48,943 nucleotides of DNA from an uncultured Alphaproteobacteria bacterium (GCA_944392155.1 CALXVR010000011.1:1-48943); one strand, 5' to 3'. Shown: positions 25,529-36,326, counted from the first letter of the stretch. Made by a program: numbers and translations. The notes: generated from the letters alone by a model not told the origin.

Positions 25529-26384
25529 TATTTTCTCCCAATAAAAATTCTTTTTGGATATGGCTATGATTTATTACCAAACTAAAAAGCATTAACATTA
25601 CTATATTATATACATAGTCCAAAATAGTTCCACTCCAGGTCACATATTCCGGCTCAATCTCCGCTACGGCTCTTTGGTAGTAAAGCGCAAAAAACGCCAT
25701 AACAACAATTATTAAAAAAAGAGCCAAAATAATTCCGAGGTTATTGCCTTTGGAACGTTGCCAAAGATATGAAAGTCTCGGGCTTTTTTCTCCGGACAAA
25801 AGAATCGCCGGAAGAGAATAAAAACGCATCAAAACAAACGGAACCAAGAACCCAACCGATATACACGCAAAATATGCGACTTCAACAACCCAATCCGGAT
25901 TGGGAACTCTTTTATAAAGCAGATAAAAAGACAATAACGGAGTCAGATTGAGCACCAAAAAGAGTATAAGCTCAAAAGCTAAGCCGAAATCTTTTCTTGT
26001 CGGTTTAAAAATATTTCCGGCATTATAGCATTGTTTAAGAAATGCTATGTTGTACCAGCGCGCCAAGAACATAGCGACTAAAAATATTTTGATAAACAAA
26101 CTCAAGAAATATAATAAATTTGAATTTGAGCAGAAAAAATATGCATCATGATATTGCGTAAAACAAATTCCGGCAAAGCCTAAAACCATACTAAAAAAAC
26201 TTATGAGCAACGCAAACAGCGCGCTCAAACGGAATAAGGCGCCGAATTGTGCCGTTAAAATGCCAAAAGGCATAAAGATTAATTTATTAAAAGGAATGCG
26301 AACAGATGTTTCCGGCTTTGAGTAGTCTGTTGTGGCGGAAAACTTTTGCTTAAACTGATTTATCTTTGAAATAAAATCTTTCAT
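25500..26384 (-). CDS. Multi-pass membrane protein of unknown function, copy A
   Basis: This 294-aa protein has about six membrane segments after a 60-residue cytoplasmic N-terminus with the basic/aromatic entry 'RIPFNKLIFMPFGILTAQFGALFRLSALFALL'. It is related to the following gene by a shared 'LPA....SL...KGN...I' motif. Its ATG lies 2 nt after the dnaE stop and the AAGGA ribosome binding site is inside dnaE, so it is translated from the dnaE transcript. A link to replication is not implied by sequence. Confidence 0.7.
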   Translation of the reverse strand: MKDFISKINQFKQKFSATTDYSKPETSVRIPFNKLIFMPFGILTAQFGALFRLSALFALLISFFSMVLGFAGICFTQYHDAYFFCSNSNLLYFLSLFIKIFLVAMFLARWYNIAFLKQCYNAGNIFKPTRKDFGLAFELILFLVLNLTPLLSFYLLYKRVPNPDWVVEVAYFACISVGFLVPFVLMRFYSLPAILLSGEKSPRLSYLWQRSKGNNLGIILALFLIIVVMAFFALYYQRAVAEIEPEYVTWSGTILDYVYNIVMLMLFSLVINHSHIQKEFLLGENNETETDAAN

Positions 26385-26386
26385 GG

Positions 26387-29300
26387 CTATATTTCCTTTA
26401 TGGTAGTTACGCCCGGAAGCGCGCGAATCTTACTCAAAAACTCGGGATCAGCAAAGGCAAAGCCGCCGGCCAACTCTATGCGAACATCCCATTCCTTATT
26501 ATCCGGCTTAATATATATTTTGTTGCGGCCGTTATGGTCTTTTTTCAAAATCTCATGCAGACCGGGAACTGCCGTAACATCATTGACACAAATCTCCAAA
26601 CCATTGGCAACCTCCGAAATGGCTTTATCCAAGGTTTCTATCACATTAAACATTACTCTCGGGTTGGCTTCTTCCGATTGCTTGTCTATGGTTATGCTGG
26701 CAAACAAAGGCAAACCCGAAGATATAATATCCTCATAGCGCGCCAAACCTTCCGAAAACAAAATACCCTCAAAACTGCCGCTGGCATCAGATAACTCCAG
26801 AAAAGCATATTTGTTTCCGGTTTTGCTGACACGCTTTTGAAAACCATTTACACAACCGGCAACTTTGGCTCTGATGCTATCTCCGACACGGATGTTGCGG
26901 AAAATTTCGCTACAATTCTTGACGCCTAAACGCTCCATACCTCGGCCATAACTATCCAAGGGGTGGGCTGAAAGGTAAAAACCGATGGCTTCCGCCTCAA
27001 GTCTTAATTTCTCAAGCTCCGGCCAATCCGGCTTTTCAGCCAACTTGACCTTAGCGTGTAATTCTTCATTGCCAAACAAAGACGCCTGCTCACTGGTTTT
27101 TAGTTCCGAAGAAGAGGCAATATGACGCAAAATGGTTTCGACATTGGCGAACAAACGTCCGCGGTTCTTCTCCAAGCAGTCAAAAGCTCCGGCTTTTATC
27201 AGTTGTTCCAGCTGGCGGCGGTTAATCTGCTTAATATCCGTACGGTGAATGAAGTCTGAAATATCTTTATACGGACCATGAGCCTCTCTCTCGGCGACAA
27301 TCGCTCGCATATTGGCTTCGCCCACGCCTTTGACCGCACCGAGTGCATAACGGATGTTTCCGTCTTCTACCACAAAATCTGAACCAGAATGGTTAATATC
27401 CGGCTTTAGGACCTTGAAACCAAGCTTTTTGCATTCATCCTTAAAGAAAAGCAATTTTTCTGTGTTGGTAATATCCAAAGACATTACCGCACACATAAAT
27501 TCTACCGGATAATGCGCCTTCAAATATGCCGTCTGATACGAAATCAGCGAATAAGCCGCGGCGTGCGACTTGTTGAAACCATAAGACGCAAATTTTTCCA
27601 TCTGGTCAAAAATCGCTCCGGCTGTTCCTTCTTCAATGCCGTTTTTAATCGCGCCTTCCATAAACATCTTGCGTTGTTTCGGAATCTCATCGCGCATTTT
27701 TTTACCCATTACCTTACGCAGCTTATCCGCACCGCCCATGGTATAACCGCCCAAAGCACGTGCAATATTCATAACCTGCTCTTGGTAAATCATAATACCA
27801 TAGGTTTCTTTCAAAATCGGTTCCAGCATCGGGTGGAGGTAAGTAATCTCTTCTTCGCCGTGCTTACGCTTAATATAGCTCGGGATGTTGTCCATCGGGC
27901 CCGGGCGATATAGAGAAACAATAGCGATTAAGTCCTCAAAACGGTCAGGCTTGATTTGCTTATGAACATCCTGCATACCGGCAGATTCAAACTGGAACAC
28001 AGCCGCAGTATTACCGCTTTGCAACAGTTCATAAGTCGGCTTGTCATCTAATGGCACATTGTCCATATCCAGCTCAATGCCCTTTATCTTCTTAATCCAG
28101 TCAACCGCGCGCTGAATGACGGTTAAGGTCTTTAAGCCCAAAAAGTCGAACTTAATTAAGCCGGTTTCTTCCACATATTTCATATCATATTGAGTTACCG
28201 GCATATCTGCCCGAGGGTCTTTATACAATGGCACAAGTTGGTCCAAAGGACGGTCGCCGATTACCACGCCGGCAGCGTGCACACCAGACTGACGGTACAA
28301 GCCTTCCAACTTCATACCGATATCAAACAGCTTGTTGACCTGCGGGTCGTTCTGGCGCATCTCCTCTAACTCGGGAACTTGGTCCAAAGATTCTTGCAAG
28401 GTGGGGTTCTTACCCTGAACACCGGGGGGAATCATTTTGCTTAACTTATCTGCCTGAGAATAGGGCATTTGCAAAACACGGGCGACATCGCGGATGACGT
28501 TTTTGGCTTGGAGTTTGCCATAGGTGATGATTTGCGCCACATGGTCAAAACCATATTTGTTTTGCACATATTCAATCGTCTTGCCACGATTTTCCTGACA
28601 GAAGTCAACGTCGAAGTCCGGCATGTTTACGCGTTCGGGGTTCAAAAAACGTTCAAACAGCAAATCCAACTTTATCGGATCAAGGTCGGTTACCTTTAGT
28701 GACCAAGCCGTAATAGAACCCGCACCCGAACCACGCCCCGGTCCAACCGGCACGCCATGCCCCTTAGACCAACGGATGAAGTCCGACACGATTAAGAAAT
28801 AGCCGGGGAAGCCCATCTTCTTAATAACGCTTAATTCATAATCCAGTCTGGCATAATATTTTTCATCAATCTCTTTTTTCTGCTCGGCGGTCATCCCCTC
28901 AAAGTAAACTTGCGCTTCCATACGCTCTTTTAAGCCTTTATAGGCTTCTTCGGTGATAAACTCATCTTGGGTTTTGCCATCTGGGCATTCAAATATCGGC
29001 AACAAAGGCTGAACTTTTTCCGACAAAAAGCTGCAACGCTCAGCAATAACTACCGTATTATTCACCGCCTCCGGCAAGTCTTTGAAAAGCTCTATCATCT
29101 CTTCCGAAGAGCGCAAGCGATTGTTGGGTGAGAACTTTTTGCGGTTTTCATTGGCGACATATTCTCCGGCCGCAATACAAACCAAAGCATCATGCGCCTC
29201 ATACATATCCGCCGTCAGGAAAAAGGCTTCATTGGTGGCAACCAGAGGCAGATTGTGCTTATATGCCAAATTGATAAAATCTTCTTCCGTCTTGTGTTCC

Positions 29301-29860
29301 GCTTCTAAGCCGATGCGCATAATCTCGACATAGAGAGAATCGGGAAAATATTCTTTCAATTTGAGCAAAAATTCTTCCGCTTCGTCTTTGCGGTTTTCCA
29401 AAAGCAGACGGCCAACCGTGCCTTCAACGCCGCCGGTCAAGGCTATCAACCCCGCGCTTCGTCCTTCCAAGTCCGAGAGCTTGAGCTGCGGTTTTTCATT
29501 ATATTCGGGGTTGTCCAGATATGAGAGCTTCATCAGCTTCATAATGTTATGGTAGCCCTCTTCATTTTTGACCAGCAACACCAGTTTGTCCGGCTCTATT
29601 GTACGACCTTTGGACTTTAAGACATCATCCGCATCGCTGTTGCGGATATAAAATTGGCAACCGAGAATCGGTTTAATGCCGCAATCGGCGGCAAAATGGG
29701 ACAAAGCCTTAGCACCAAACATATTTGCCGTATCGGTTACGGCTATGGCCGGAAAGCCCATATCTTTGAGTTTGGGCACAAGGGACGGAACCTTAATCGC
29801 GCCTTCCGACAACGAATAAGCGGTATGCACGCGCAAATGTACAAATTTTGGCTCCGGCAT
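26387..29860 (-). CDS. dnaE: DNA polymerase III alpha subunit
   Basis: This is the replicative DNA polymerase. The N-terminal PHP domain begins 'FVHLRVHTAYSLSEGAIKV'. The catalytic centre carries 'GPGRGSGAGSITAWSL' and the metal ligands in 'NMPDFDVDFCQENR'. 'YQEQVMNIARALGGYTMGGADKLRKVMGKK' and 'YGFNKSHAAAYSLISYQTAYLKAHYP' are typical of the fingers. A helix-hairpin-helix and an OB fold follow at about 990-1080. The 1157-aa length is normal for DnaE1. AAGGGAAATAA before the ATG is a good ribosome binding site. It leads an operon with two membrane protein genes. It is intact. Confidence 0.97.
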   Translation of the reverse strand: MPEPKFVHLRVHTAYSLSEGAIKVPSLVPKLKDMGFPAIAVTDTANMFGAKALSHFAADCGIKPILGCQFYIRNSDADDVLKSKGRTIEPDKLVLLVKNEEGYHNIMKLMKLSYLDNPEYNEKPQLKLSDLEGRSAGLIALTGGVEGTVGRLLLENRKDEAEEFLLKLKEYFPDSLYVEIMRIGLEAEHKTEEDFINLAYKHNLPLVATNEAFFLTADMYEAHDALVCIAAGEYVANENRKKFSPNNRLRSSEEMIELFKDLPEAVNNTVVIAERCSFLSEKVQPLLPIFECPDGKTQDEFITEEAYKGLKERMEAQVYFEGMTAEQKKEIDEKYYARLDYELSVIKKMGFPGYFLIVSDFIRWSKGHGVPVGPGRGSGAGSITAWSLKVTDLDPIKLDLLFERFLNPERVNMPDFDVDFCQENRGKTIEYVQNKYGFDHVAQIITYGKLQAKNVIRDVARVLQMPYSQADKLSKMIPPGVQGKNPTLQESLDQVPELEEMRQNDPQVNKLFDIGMKLEGLYRQSGVHAAGVVIGDRPLDQLVPLYKDPRADMPVTQYDMKYVEETGLIKFDFLGLKTLTVIQRAVDWIKKIKGIELDMDNVPLDDKPTYELLQSGNTAAVFQFESAGMQDVHKQIKPDRFEDLIAIVSLYRPGPMDNIPSYIKRKHGEEEITYLHPMLEPILKETYGIMIYQEQVMNIARALGGYTMGGADKLRKVMGKKMRDEIPKQRKMFMEGAIKNGIEEGTAGAIFDQMEKFASYGFNKSHAAAYSLISYQTAYLKAHYPVEFMCAVMSLDITNTEKLLFFKDECKKLGFKVLKPDINHSGSDFVVEDGNIRYALGAVKGVGEANMRAIVAEREAHGPYKDISDFIHRTDIKQINRRQLEQLIKAGAFDCLEKNRGRLFANVETILRHIASSSELKTSEQASLFGNEELHAKVKLAEKPDWPELEKLRLEAEAIGFYLSAHPLDSYGRGMERLGVKNCSEIFRNIRVGDSIRAKVAGCVNGFQKRVSKTGNKYAFLELSDASGSFEGILFSEGLARYEDIISSGLPLFASITIDKQSEEANPRVMFNVIETLDKAISEVANGLEICVNDVTAVPGLHEILKKDHNGRNKIYIKPDNKEWDVRIELAGGFAFADPEFLSKIRALPGVTTIKEI

Positions 29861-29950
29861 TTATTTCCCTTACAGATTAATCTGGGGCTGATTATAAAAA
29901 CTTTGTCCTTTAGACTCAATCAAAAAATGTCATCCATAGACAAATTAAAA

Positions 29951-29988
29951 CAAGAAAGCCCCGAAAAATCGGGGCTTTTGTTTTTTTA
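29951..29988 (-). terminator. Terminator after prfA
   Basis: The stem AAAGCCCCGA-aaaa-TCGGGGCTTT is followed on the minus strand by CTTGTTTT, directly after the prfA stop. Confidence 0.8.
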
Positions 29989-31059
29989 ATCCAGCTCGGA
30001 TAATCTTTGTGCCTGGTCTTCCGTGACCAAAGCGTCTATAATCTCATCCAAAGCATCGCCGGAGACAACCTCATCCAACTTATATAAAGTCAGGTTAATA
30101 CGGTGGTCGGTTACGCGTCCTTGCGGATAGTTATAGGTTCTGATACGCTCCGAACGGTCGCCCGAACCAACTTGCAACTTGCGGCGTTCAGAATATTCTT
30201 TGTCTATGCTTGATTTTTGCAAATCATATAACTTAGCACGCAAGTGGTTCATCGCTTTTTCTTTGTTCTTGTATTGTGAACGGTCGTCCTGACATTGTAC
30301 AACAACGCCGGTCGGAATATGCGTAATGCGCACGGCTGATTCCGTACGGTTTACGTGTTGTCCGCCCGCACCTGATGCTCTGTAAACATCAATCTTTAAA
30401 TCTGCCGGATTGATATACATATCAACCTCTTCAATCTCCGGCAAAACAGCTACGGTTGCCGCGGAAGTATGGACACGTCCCTGAGATTCGGTTACGGGAA
30501 CACGTTGAACACGATGCGCGCCTGATTCAAACTTCAATTTAGCAAAAACATCTTTACCCGTAATCTTTGCCGAAGCTTCCTTATAACCGCCAAGTGAGTT
30601 TTCATCAGCATCCAAAATCTCAAACTTCCAACCCATTTTTTGCGAATAGCGTTGATACATCTCAAACAAAACCGCCGCAAATAAAGCTGCCTCATCACCA
30701 CCCGTACCGGCTCTGACTTCCAAAATGGCGTTTTTCTCATCATCTTGCTCTTTGGGCAGGAGCAAAATTTTTATCTCTTTTTCCATTTCGGGAAGTTTTT
30801 CTTTGAGCTCATAATATTCCGCCTCTGCCATATCGCGCATTTCTTTATCCAAAGAATCGTCTTCCATCATTGCTTTGGCATCGTTCATATTGCTTTCAGC
30901 ATGATTATAATTCTGGATTGCCTCAACAACAGGGGTCAGCTCCGACATTTCTTTATTCATACGCACCAAATCTTCCGCACTGATATCCGGCGAAGACAGT
31001 AGCGACTGAATCTCATCATGTCGGTTGACGACATTGGCTAATTTTTCTGCAAAACTCAT
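29986..31059 (-). CDS. prfA: Peptide chain release factor 1
   Basis: It recognises UAA and UAG stop codons and releases the finished peptide. The GGQ motif is at residues 232-234 ('[22 protein letters not shown]') and the stop-codon tripeptide PVT at 188-190 identifies RF1 over RF2. The length of 357 aa is normal. Its ATG shares one base with the hisS stop (TAATG), so it is coupled to hisS. The methyltransferase gene prmC, which often follows prfA, is not present; a terminator follows directly. Confidence 0.97.
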   Translation of the reverse strand: MSFAEKLANVVNRHDEIQSLLSSPDISAEDLVRMNKEMSELTPVVEAIQNYNHAESNMNDAKAMMEDDSLDKEMRDMAEAEYYELKEKLPEMEKEIKILLLPKEQDDEKNAILEVRAGTGGDEAALFAAVLFEMYQRYSQKMGWKFEILDADENSLGGYKEASAKITGKDVFAKLKFESGAHRVQRVPVTESQGRVHTSAATVAVLPEIEEVDMYINPADLKIDVYRASGAGGQHVNRTESAVRITHIPTGVVVQCQDDRSQYKNKEKAMNHLRAKLYDLQKSSIDKEYSERRKLQVGSGDRSERIRTYNYPQGRVTDHRINLTLYKLDEVVSGDALDEIIDALVTEDQAQRLSELD

Positions 31060-32294
31060 TATCTTAATTCCTCAACAATTTTATCTAAGGCAACATTTTT
31101 CTGTGCGCCGCTGTCCAAATCCTTCAAAGTTACCTCGCCTTTAGCGAGTTCATCCGTACCGATGATAACGGCTTTAACGGCATTAACCTTGTTGGCTTTC
31201 ATCATGCGCTTTTTAAGATTGCCGTTATAGCTGTGTTCCACTCTGAAGCCGGCGCAACGAAGCTTATAGGCTATCTCTATCGCCTTATCATTAACATCTT
31301 CACCAACGGGAATAACCGCTATCGGGCGAGGCAAAGAAACATCTGCCTCCAAGAGCATACTCAAGCGTTCTACACCGCAAGCCCAGCCGATACCTGCAAC
31401 CTTACCGCCGCCCATTTGCTCAACCAAGCCATCATAACGACCGCCGGCCAAAACCGTTCCTTGCGCACCGAGTTTGTCGGTTACAAGCTCAAAAACCGTG
31501 TGTGAATAATAATCCAAACCTCTGACCAAACGGTCATTTACCTTATATTTGATTCCCAGATTATCCAAACCTTTCAGAACAGCATTGAAAAATGCGGCAG
31601 ATGCTTCATTCAAGCTGTCTTTATACAAAGGAGCGCCCTCAACTACGGCTTTATCACATTCTTCCTTAGAATCCAATACGCGAAGCGGGTTTCTTTCCAA
31701 TCTGGCTTTGCTGTCTTCAGACAACTCGTCATAATGTCCGCGGAGATATGCCACCAATTTTTCGCGATAAGCATCGCGGCTTTCCTTGTCGCCCAAAGAG
31801 TTAATCTCTACCGTTACGGAGCCGGACAAACCAAGCTTTTCCAAAAACTCATAAGCCATTGAAATAACCTCAATATCTGCTTGAGGAGTTTCAACACCCA
31901 AAAGCTCACAGCCAAATTGTGTAAACTGGCGTTGGCGACCTTTTTGCGGGCGCTCGTATCTGAACATAGGCCCGCTGTAATATAATTTAACCGGTAGATT
32001 TTGTTGCATTCCCTCCGAGATGAAGGAGCGAACGACTCCTGCCGTTCCCTCCGGACGCAGTGTTAGACTCTCGCCACCTCTATCCTCAAAGCAATACATC
32101 TCTTTGGTTACGACGTCCGAAGTTTCACCCAGATTTCTTGAGAACACTTCCGTAAACTCAAAAATCGGAGTTTCAATCTCTTCAAAACCATATTTCTCTA
32201 CGACTTCAGAACCTACAGACGTAACTTTTTTCATCTTACGCTTGGCTTCGCCGTATAAGTCGTATGTTCCTCTAACATTTTGTAACTTTGCCAT
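31059..32294 (-). CDS. hisS: Histidyl-tRNA synthetase
   Basis: This class II synthetase charges tRNA-His. Residues 1-320 form the catalytic domain: '[28 protein letters not shown]' (motif 2), '[18 protein letters not shown]' and '[30 protein letters not shown]' (HisA motif and motif 3). The last 85 residues are the anticodon-binding domain. The length of 411 aa is normal. AGAGGTAAAA precedes the ATG. It is the first gene of the hisS-prfA unit. Confidence 0.97.
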   Translation of the reverse strand: MAKLQNVRGTYDLYGEAKRKMKKVTSVGSEVVEKYGFEEIETPIFEFTEVFSRNLGETSDVVTKEMYCFEDRGGESLTLRPEGTAGVVRSFISEGMQQNLPVKLYYSGPMFRYERPQKGRQRQFTQFGCELLGVETPQADIEVISMAYEFLEKLGLSGSVTVEINSLGDKESRDAYREKLVAYLRGHYDELSEDSKARLERNPLRVLDSKEECDKAVVEGAPLYKDSLNEASAAFFNAVLKGLDNLGIKYKVNDRLVRGLDYYSHTVFELVTDKLGAQGTVLAGGRYDGLVEQMGGGKVAGIGWACGVERLSMLLEADVSLPRPIAVIPVGEDVNDKAIEIAYKLRCAGFRVEHSYNGNLKKRMMKANKVNAVKAVIIGTDELAKGEVTLKDLDSGAQKNVALDKIVEELR

Positions 32295-32328
32295 TTTTAC
32301 CTCTATTAAAAAAATTCCCTTATAAACA

Positions 32329-32362
32329 AAAAAGAAAACAGCAGGCGCAATCTACCTGCTAT
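32329..32362 (-). terminator. Terminator of the RodZ-like gene
   Basis: The stem AGCAGG-tagattgcg-CCTGCT is followed on the minus strand by GTTTTCTTTTTTG. Confidence 0.65.
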
Positions 32363-32384
32363 TTTCTGTTCTATGAAATTTGCG

Positions 32385-33500
32385 CTAATGGTTAGCGGAA
32401 TCTAAAAACGGATCTAAAGCGATGCCGGTTTTTTTGTTGGGTTTGACAACTTCGGTCAACTTACCGTCAACATAAACTTCCGCGCCTTCATATCTGCCGA
32501 CAGATAAAATCATGCCTTCTCCTGCCGGAACCTCATATACATCTCCATCTTTCAGAACTTTGCTGATATAAAGTTTTTCGGCATCTTTTACTTCGAGCCA
32601 GTTTTCTCCGCCCTTAATTTTAATTGTTACGCGAGAACCTGGTTTCTTGTTTGAAACTAAAGATTTGTTTTCGTTTTTCTCTGTTGCTTTTATTTCTTTT
32701 TTCGGAACTTCCGACTCTTTTACTTCAGAGACTTCCTCTTTTTTAGGTTCTTCTGATTTAGTTGTTTGTTCGTTTTTTGTCTTTTCTTCAGATACGACTG
32801 CCTCTGTTTGAGACGTTTCTGGAACGAAACTTTCCTCACTAACCGTGACATTTCCGCTCTCACCGTCCTTAACGGGTTTAACATCAACGACAGGAATGCT
32901 CTCTTCCTCCGCCGGAAGCTCTACACCGCTTTCCTCAACGGATACATAGTCTTCAACCTGCAGAGGATAAGCTTCCGTTGTATCAGACATCTCTGCACTG
33001 TATTCTTGCTGTTCTTTTGCTTCTTCCGGCTTATTTTGGTTTTGATTGTATACAAACCAGCCTACATAAACAGCAATAATAGCCAGCATGCTTATGATTA
33101 AAGATTTTTTATTGGGAGCATTAGCCTCCGTTTGCGGCTCCATCACATAGTAATCGCTGTTTTTGGAGGCAGCATCGGTTTCTTCCTTAAACAACTGCAC
33201 CATACGCGCCGCATTTAATCCCAAATAATCGGCATATGAGCGAATAAAACCTATGCCATACGGAGGCTCGGGAATTTCATCATAGTTACCTGCCTCAATG
33301 GCTTCCAAATATGAGGCACGGATGCACAAATCTTTGGAGGCATCGCTAATTTTCAAGCCTTTTTTGAGGCGAGCTTCATGCATCAAGGAACCGACTTTGT
33401 CTTGATTGACTTGAATCTCTTTCTCTTCTTTCTCGACCTCGGCTACCGCTTCAATGGCTGTTGCCTTGTCATCTGCTTTGGTTTTATTTTCTTTTTTCAC
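32385..33500 (-). CDS. rodZ: RodZ-like helix-turn-helix membrane protein
   Basis: It is a cell-shape protein that links MreB to the membrane in rod-shaped bacteria. The cytoplasmic helix-turn-helix is at about 35-105 ('VGSLMHEARLKKGLKISDASKDLCIRASYLEAIEAGNYDEIP', 'YGIGFIRSYADYLGL'). There is one membrane segment at about 132-149 ('SLIISMLAIIAVYVGWFVY'), a long acidic Glu/Lys-rich linker, and a C-terminal DUF4115 domain ('VTIKIKGGENWLEVKDAEKLYI'). The start codon is GTG with AAAGGG 7 nt upstream. The acidic N-terminal 33 residues are extra. MreB genes are not in the window. Confidence 0.85.
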   Translation of the reverse strand: MKKENKTKADDKATAIEAVAEVEKEEKEIQVNQDKVGSLMHEARLKKGLKISDASKDLCIRASYLEAIEAGNYDEIPEPPYGIGFIRSYADYLGLNAARMVQLFKEETDAASKNSDYYVMEPQTEANAPNKKSLIISMLAIIAVYVGWFVYNQNQNKPEEAKEQQEYSAEMSDTTEAYPLQVEDYVSVEESGVELPAEEESIPVVDVKPVKDGESGNVTVSEESFVPETSQTEAVVSEEKTKNEQTTKSEEPKKEEVSEVKESEVPKKEIKATEKNENKSLVSNKKPGSRVTIKIKGGENWLEVKDAEKLYISKVLKDGDVYEVPAGEGMILSVGRYEGAEVYVDGKLTEVVKPNKKTGIALDPFLDSANH

Positions 33501-33550
33501 GTTTGTGCCCTTTGTTTAAAATTTTAACTTTGGTTATTCAATCATAAAAT

Positions 33551-35818
33551 TTAGTAAATTTCAATACCATGGTCATAAGCATAAGCCAATAATTGCGGAC
33601 GTAAAGTCCTTTTTTGTGATTTTAAGAGGGTTTTTACATAATCCGTTACTTCTTCTATGTTGACAGAACGTATCATGGACTTCACTCGCCCATAGGATGC
33701 TCCCGAAGAGGATAAGTTGCGGTAGCCTAAGCCCAACAATACCATTGCCTCAACAGGATTGCTCGCCATTTCGCCACATACAGAACAGTAGACTCCGGCT
33801 GCATTCGCTTTTGTGACAATATCTCCCATCATCTTCAAAAACGGAGCGGACAAGACATCATATCGTTCGGTCAGCCTTGGGTTTCCTCTATCGCAAGCAA
33901 AAGTAAATTGCGCCAAATCGTTGGTACCGATAGAAATGAAATCAGCTTGTTTTAAGACATCTTCCAATTGGAAAACTATGGAGGGAACCTCTATCATTAA
34001 CCCGACATTTACTTTTGAGGGAACAGGCAGATTGCGCCGTTTTTCTTTTTCCAGCTCTATCATCAAAGTTTCTTTGGCTTCCTCAAACTCCGAAACATCG
34101 GATATCATCGGAAACATTACATTCAGCTCTTTACCTGCCGCTGCTCTTAAGAAAGCCCTGACCTGCTTGCGCAAGATAGCTCGTCTATCCAAAGATATGC
34201 GAATGGAACGCCAACCGATTGCCGGATTTTCTTCGCTCATATTGCTCCAGTACGGCAATATCTTATCAGACCCCACATCCAAACTTCTAAAAATGACTTT
34301 TCTATTTCCGGCTCTATCCATTAATTCTTTATAAAAACTTACTTGGCGTTCCACATCCGGCATAACATCCGAGGTCATAAAAGGAATCTCTGTACGGTAA
34401 AGCCCCACGCCGTCACAATTGGTACTTTCAATATAATCTAAGTCAAAAGCCAAACCGACATTGATATAGTGCCCGATACGCACACCATCCAAAGTTTTGG
34501 ACGGAAGCTTACTTAACTCCGCAAGCCTTGCCAACAGTTTTTCTTTTTCGGCAATCTTGGCCTTGAATTTCTCTTGTACGGCAGGCAATGGATTAATATA
34601 GACATACCCCTCGTTACCGTCTATGGCAATAAGCTCGCCTGTTTTTACCTCATCGAACAACCCTTTGATTTTGGCAATAACCGGAATATTTAAGGCTTTG
34701 GCGACAATGGCGACGTGCATGGTGGGGGTGCCGTCTTCTATTATAAGACCGCGAATCTTATGGTAATCATAATCCATTAAATCTGCGGGACCCATTGTTT
34801 GGGCAACAACAACAATATCATTCCAGTTACTAATTTCACTAACTTCTTTGAAATCGCCGTTTAAATAAGACTGTATACGATCAGCAACGTCTCTTAAGTC
34901 ATGCAAACGCTCTTTTAGGTATTGGTCATTGGTGCCGGATAAGCGGTTCCACATATCTTCATAGGCGCGCTCGACAGCTGCCTCGGCGGTTAAGCCGCTT
35001 TTGACGTTGTCCTCAATTTTTTTATACCAGCCTTTGTCCTTGGCAAACATTCGATAGGCATCTAAAATATCTACATGTTCGCCAATGCCGAGCTGCGTGG
35101 AGGCAAATTTTTTATCCAAATCTTCATTCATTTGCCGATATGCGTTTTCTAAGCGCTTGAGCTCTTGCTCTTTATCTTCGGCAAAAATTTTGCCAACCAT
35201 TTGACGACGGCGATGCACCACAGCTTTACCCAAGCCATAGCCTTTGCTGAGGCTTAAGCCTTTTACCTTTTCTCGTGCGGTTAAGCCTCTTGCCTTGATA
35301 AGGTCTTTTTTATATTCGTTCATTTCCTCCGAAGCGACAGTTTCGGATAAAACCATCGCCACGGTTTCAAGAATTTCGACCTCCAGACGGGAATACTCGT
35401 GTACTTGCTTGTTTTGCAGCGTGATAACACCTATTGAGCGGTTCCACCGAACTAACGGAACTCCTAAAAATGATTTATAATCATCTTCTCCGAGTTCGGG
35501 TTTGTAGGAAAACTTCGGATGCGCCCAAGCATCTGCTACCGCCAATGAGCGATTGGTTTTTGCAACCTCTCCGACCAAACCTTCGCCATAACGAATTGTC
35601 ACCTTATGTGCCACCTCATCATTAAATCCGCATGAGGCAAAAAGTTCTAAATAACTGTCATCAACCGCGACGTAGCAAGCTGCTGCATCCGCATTCATTT
35701 TTTCCGCAATGATTTGGGTGATTTTGCTTAGCTTAACAGGTACTTCATCTTGACCTTCGGTTACTTGTCGAAGGAGCTTTAAGATATCCATTGCCTGATT
35801 TATGGCCGGTGATTGCAT
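33551..35818 (-). CDS. ptsP: PEP-protein phosphotransferase of the nitrogen PTS, GAF-EI
   Basis: This enzyme I of the nitrogen-related phosphotransferase system passes phosphate from phosphoenolpyruvate to NPr. An N-terminal GAF domain (residues about 14-160, 'ADAAACYVAVDDSYLELFASCGF') senses small molecules such as glutamine. The EI part has its phosphohistidine in 'GTPTMHVAIVAKAL' (about H368), then the TIM barrel with 'GVGLYRTEIPFM' and the catalytic cysteine in 'SVCGEMASNP'. The 755-aa length fits PtsP. The ATG at 35818 is preferred, with GTGGA upstream; a GTG four codons earlier has no ribosome binding site. It is the only PTS component seen here. Confidence 0.93.
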   Translation of the reverse strand: MQSPAINQAMDILKLLRQVTEGQDEVPVKLSKITQIIAEKMNADAAACYVAVDDSYLELFASCGFNDEVAHKVTIRYGEGLVGEVAKTNRSLAVADAWAHPKFSYKPELGEDDYKSFLGVPLVRWNRSIGVITLQNKQVHEYSRLEVEILETVAMVLSETVASEEMNEYKKDLIKARGLTAREKVKGLSLSKGYGLGKAVVHRRRQMVGKIFAEDKEQELKRLENAYRQMNEDLDKKFASTQLGIGEHVDILDAYRMFAKDKGWYKKIEDNVKSGLTAEAAVERAYEDMWNRLSGTNDQYLKERLHDLRDVADRIQSYLNGDFKEVSEISNWNDIVVVAQTMGPADLMDYDYHKIRGLIIEDGTPTMHVAIVAKALNIPVIAKIKGLFDEVKTGELIAIDGNEGYVYINPLPAVQEKFKAKIAEKEKLLARLAELSKLPSKTLDGVRIGHYINVGLAFDLDYIESTNCDGVGLYRTEIPFMTSDVMPDVERQVSFYKELMDRAGNRKVIFRSLDVGSDKILPYWSNMSEENPAIGWRSIRISLDRRAILRKQVRAFLRAAAGKELNVMFPMISDVSEFEEAKETLMIELEKEKRRNLPVPSKVNVGLMIEVPSIVFQLEDVLKQADFISIGTNDLAQFTFACDRGNPRLTERYDVLSAPFLKMMGDIVTKANAAGVYCSVCGEMASNPVEAMVLLGLGYRNLSSSGASYGRVKSMIRSVNIEEVTDYVKTLLKSQKRTLRPQLLAYAYDHGIEIY

Positions 35819-35915
35819 AAGTTGTTCCACTCAAAAAAATTTATTTCTTGCGCTTTTAGTTATATTGCCTATATTCGTTTTCATCAAGTATAAACTTTGT
35901 TTAGGAGTAAAAAAA

Positions 35916-36281
35916 ATGGCCAATAATTATAAAAAAGGCGACCACGACAATCGTCCTTGGGGCACTTGGGAAGTTTTGGATTCCGGCGAAGGTTTTTGTG
36001 TTAAGAGAATCTGCGTAACTCCGGGAAATATTCTTTCTTTGCAATCACACAACTTCCGCAACGAGCATTGGATTATTGTCTCGGGTGAAGCCGTTGTGAC
36101 TTTGGGCGAGGAAAAAATTGTTAAGAAAGCTGGCGAAAACGTATTTATCCCGGTCAAGATGAAACACCGTATTCAAAACAATACAGATAAAAACATGGAA
36201 TTTATTGAGGTACAAACCGGCGAAACTTTGGATGAAAACGACATCATCCGTTATGAAGACAACTATGGTCGCGTCGGCTAA
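35916..36281 (+). CDS. Cupin, mannose-6-phosphate isomerase type II-like
   Basis: This 121-aa single-domain cupin matches the C-terminal domain of type II phosphomannose isomerase/GDP-mannose pyrophosphorylases: 'NRPWGTWEVLDSGEGFCVKRICVTPGNILSLQSHNFRNEHWIIVSGEAVVTLG' with the metal-binding histidines, then 'VFIPVKMKHRIQN'. Free-standing versions exist and may isomerise mannose-6-phosphate. TTAGGAGT 8 nt before the ATG at 35916 fixes the start; the frame extends upstream through the ptsP promoter region without homology. It is flanked by its own terminator. Confidence 0.85.
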   Translation: MANNYKKGDHDNRPWGTWEVLDSGEGFCVKRICVTPGNILSLQSHNFRNEHWIIVSGEAVVTLGEEKIVKKAGENVFIPVKMKHRIQNNTDKNMEFIEVQTGETLDENDIIRYEDNYGRVG

Positions 36282-36287
36282 GTTTTT

Positions 36288-36326
36288 TTTATTAAAAAGG
36301 CTTCCTTTAACGGAAGCCTTTTTTGT
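36288..36326. terminator. Bidirectional terminator
   Basis: The stem AAAGGCTTCC-tttaac-GGAAGCCTTT with A and T runs lies between the convergent cupin and isochorismatase-like genes. Confidence 0.85.
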
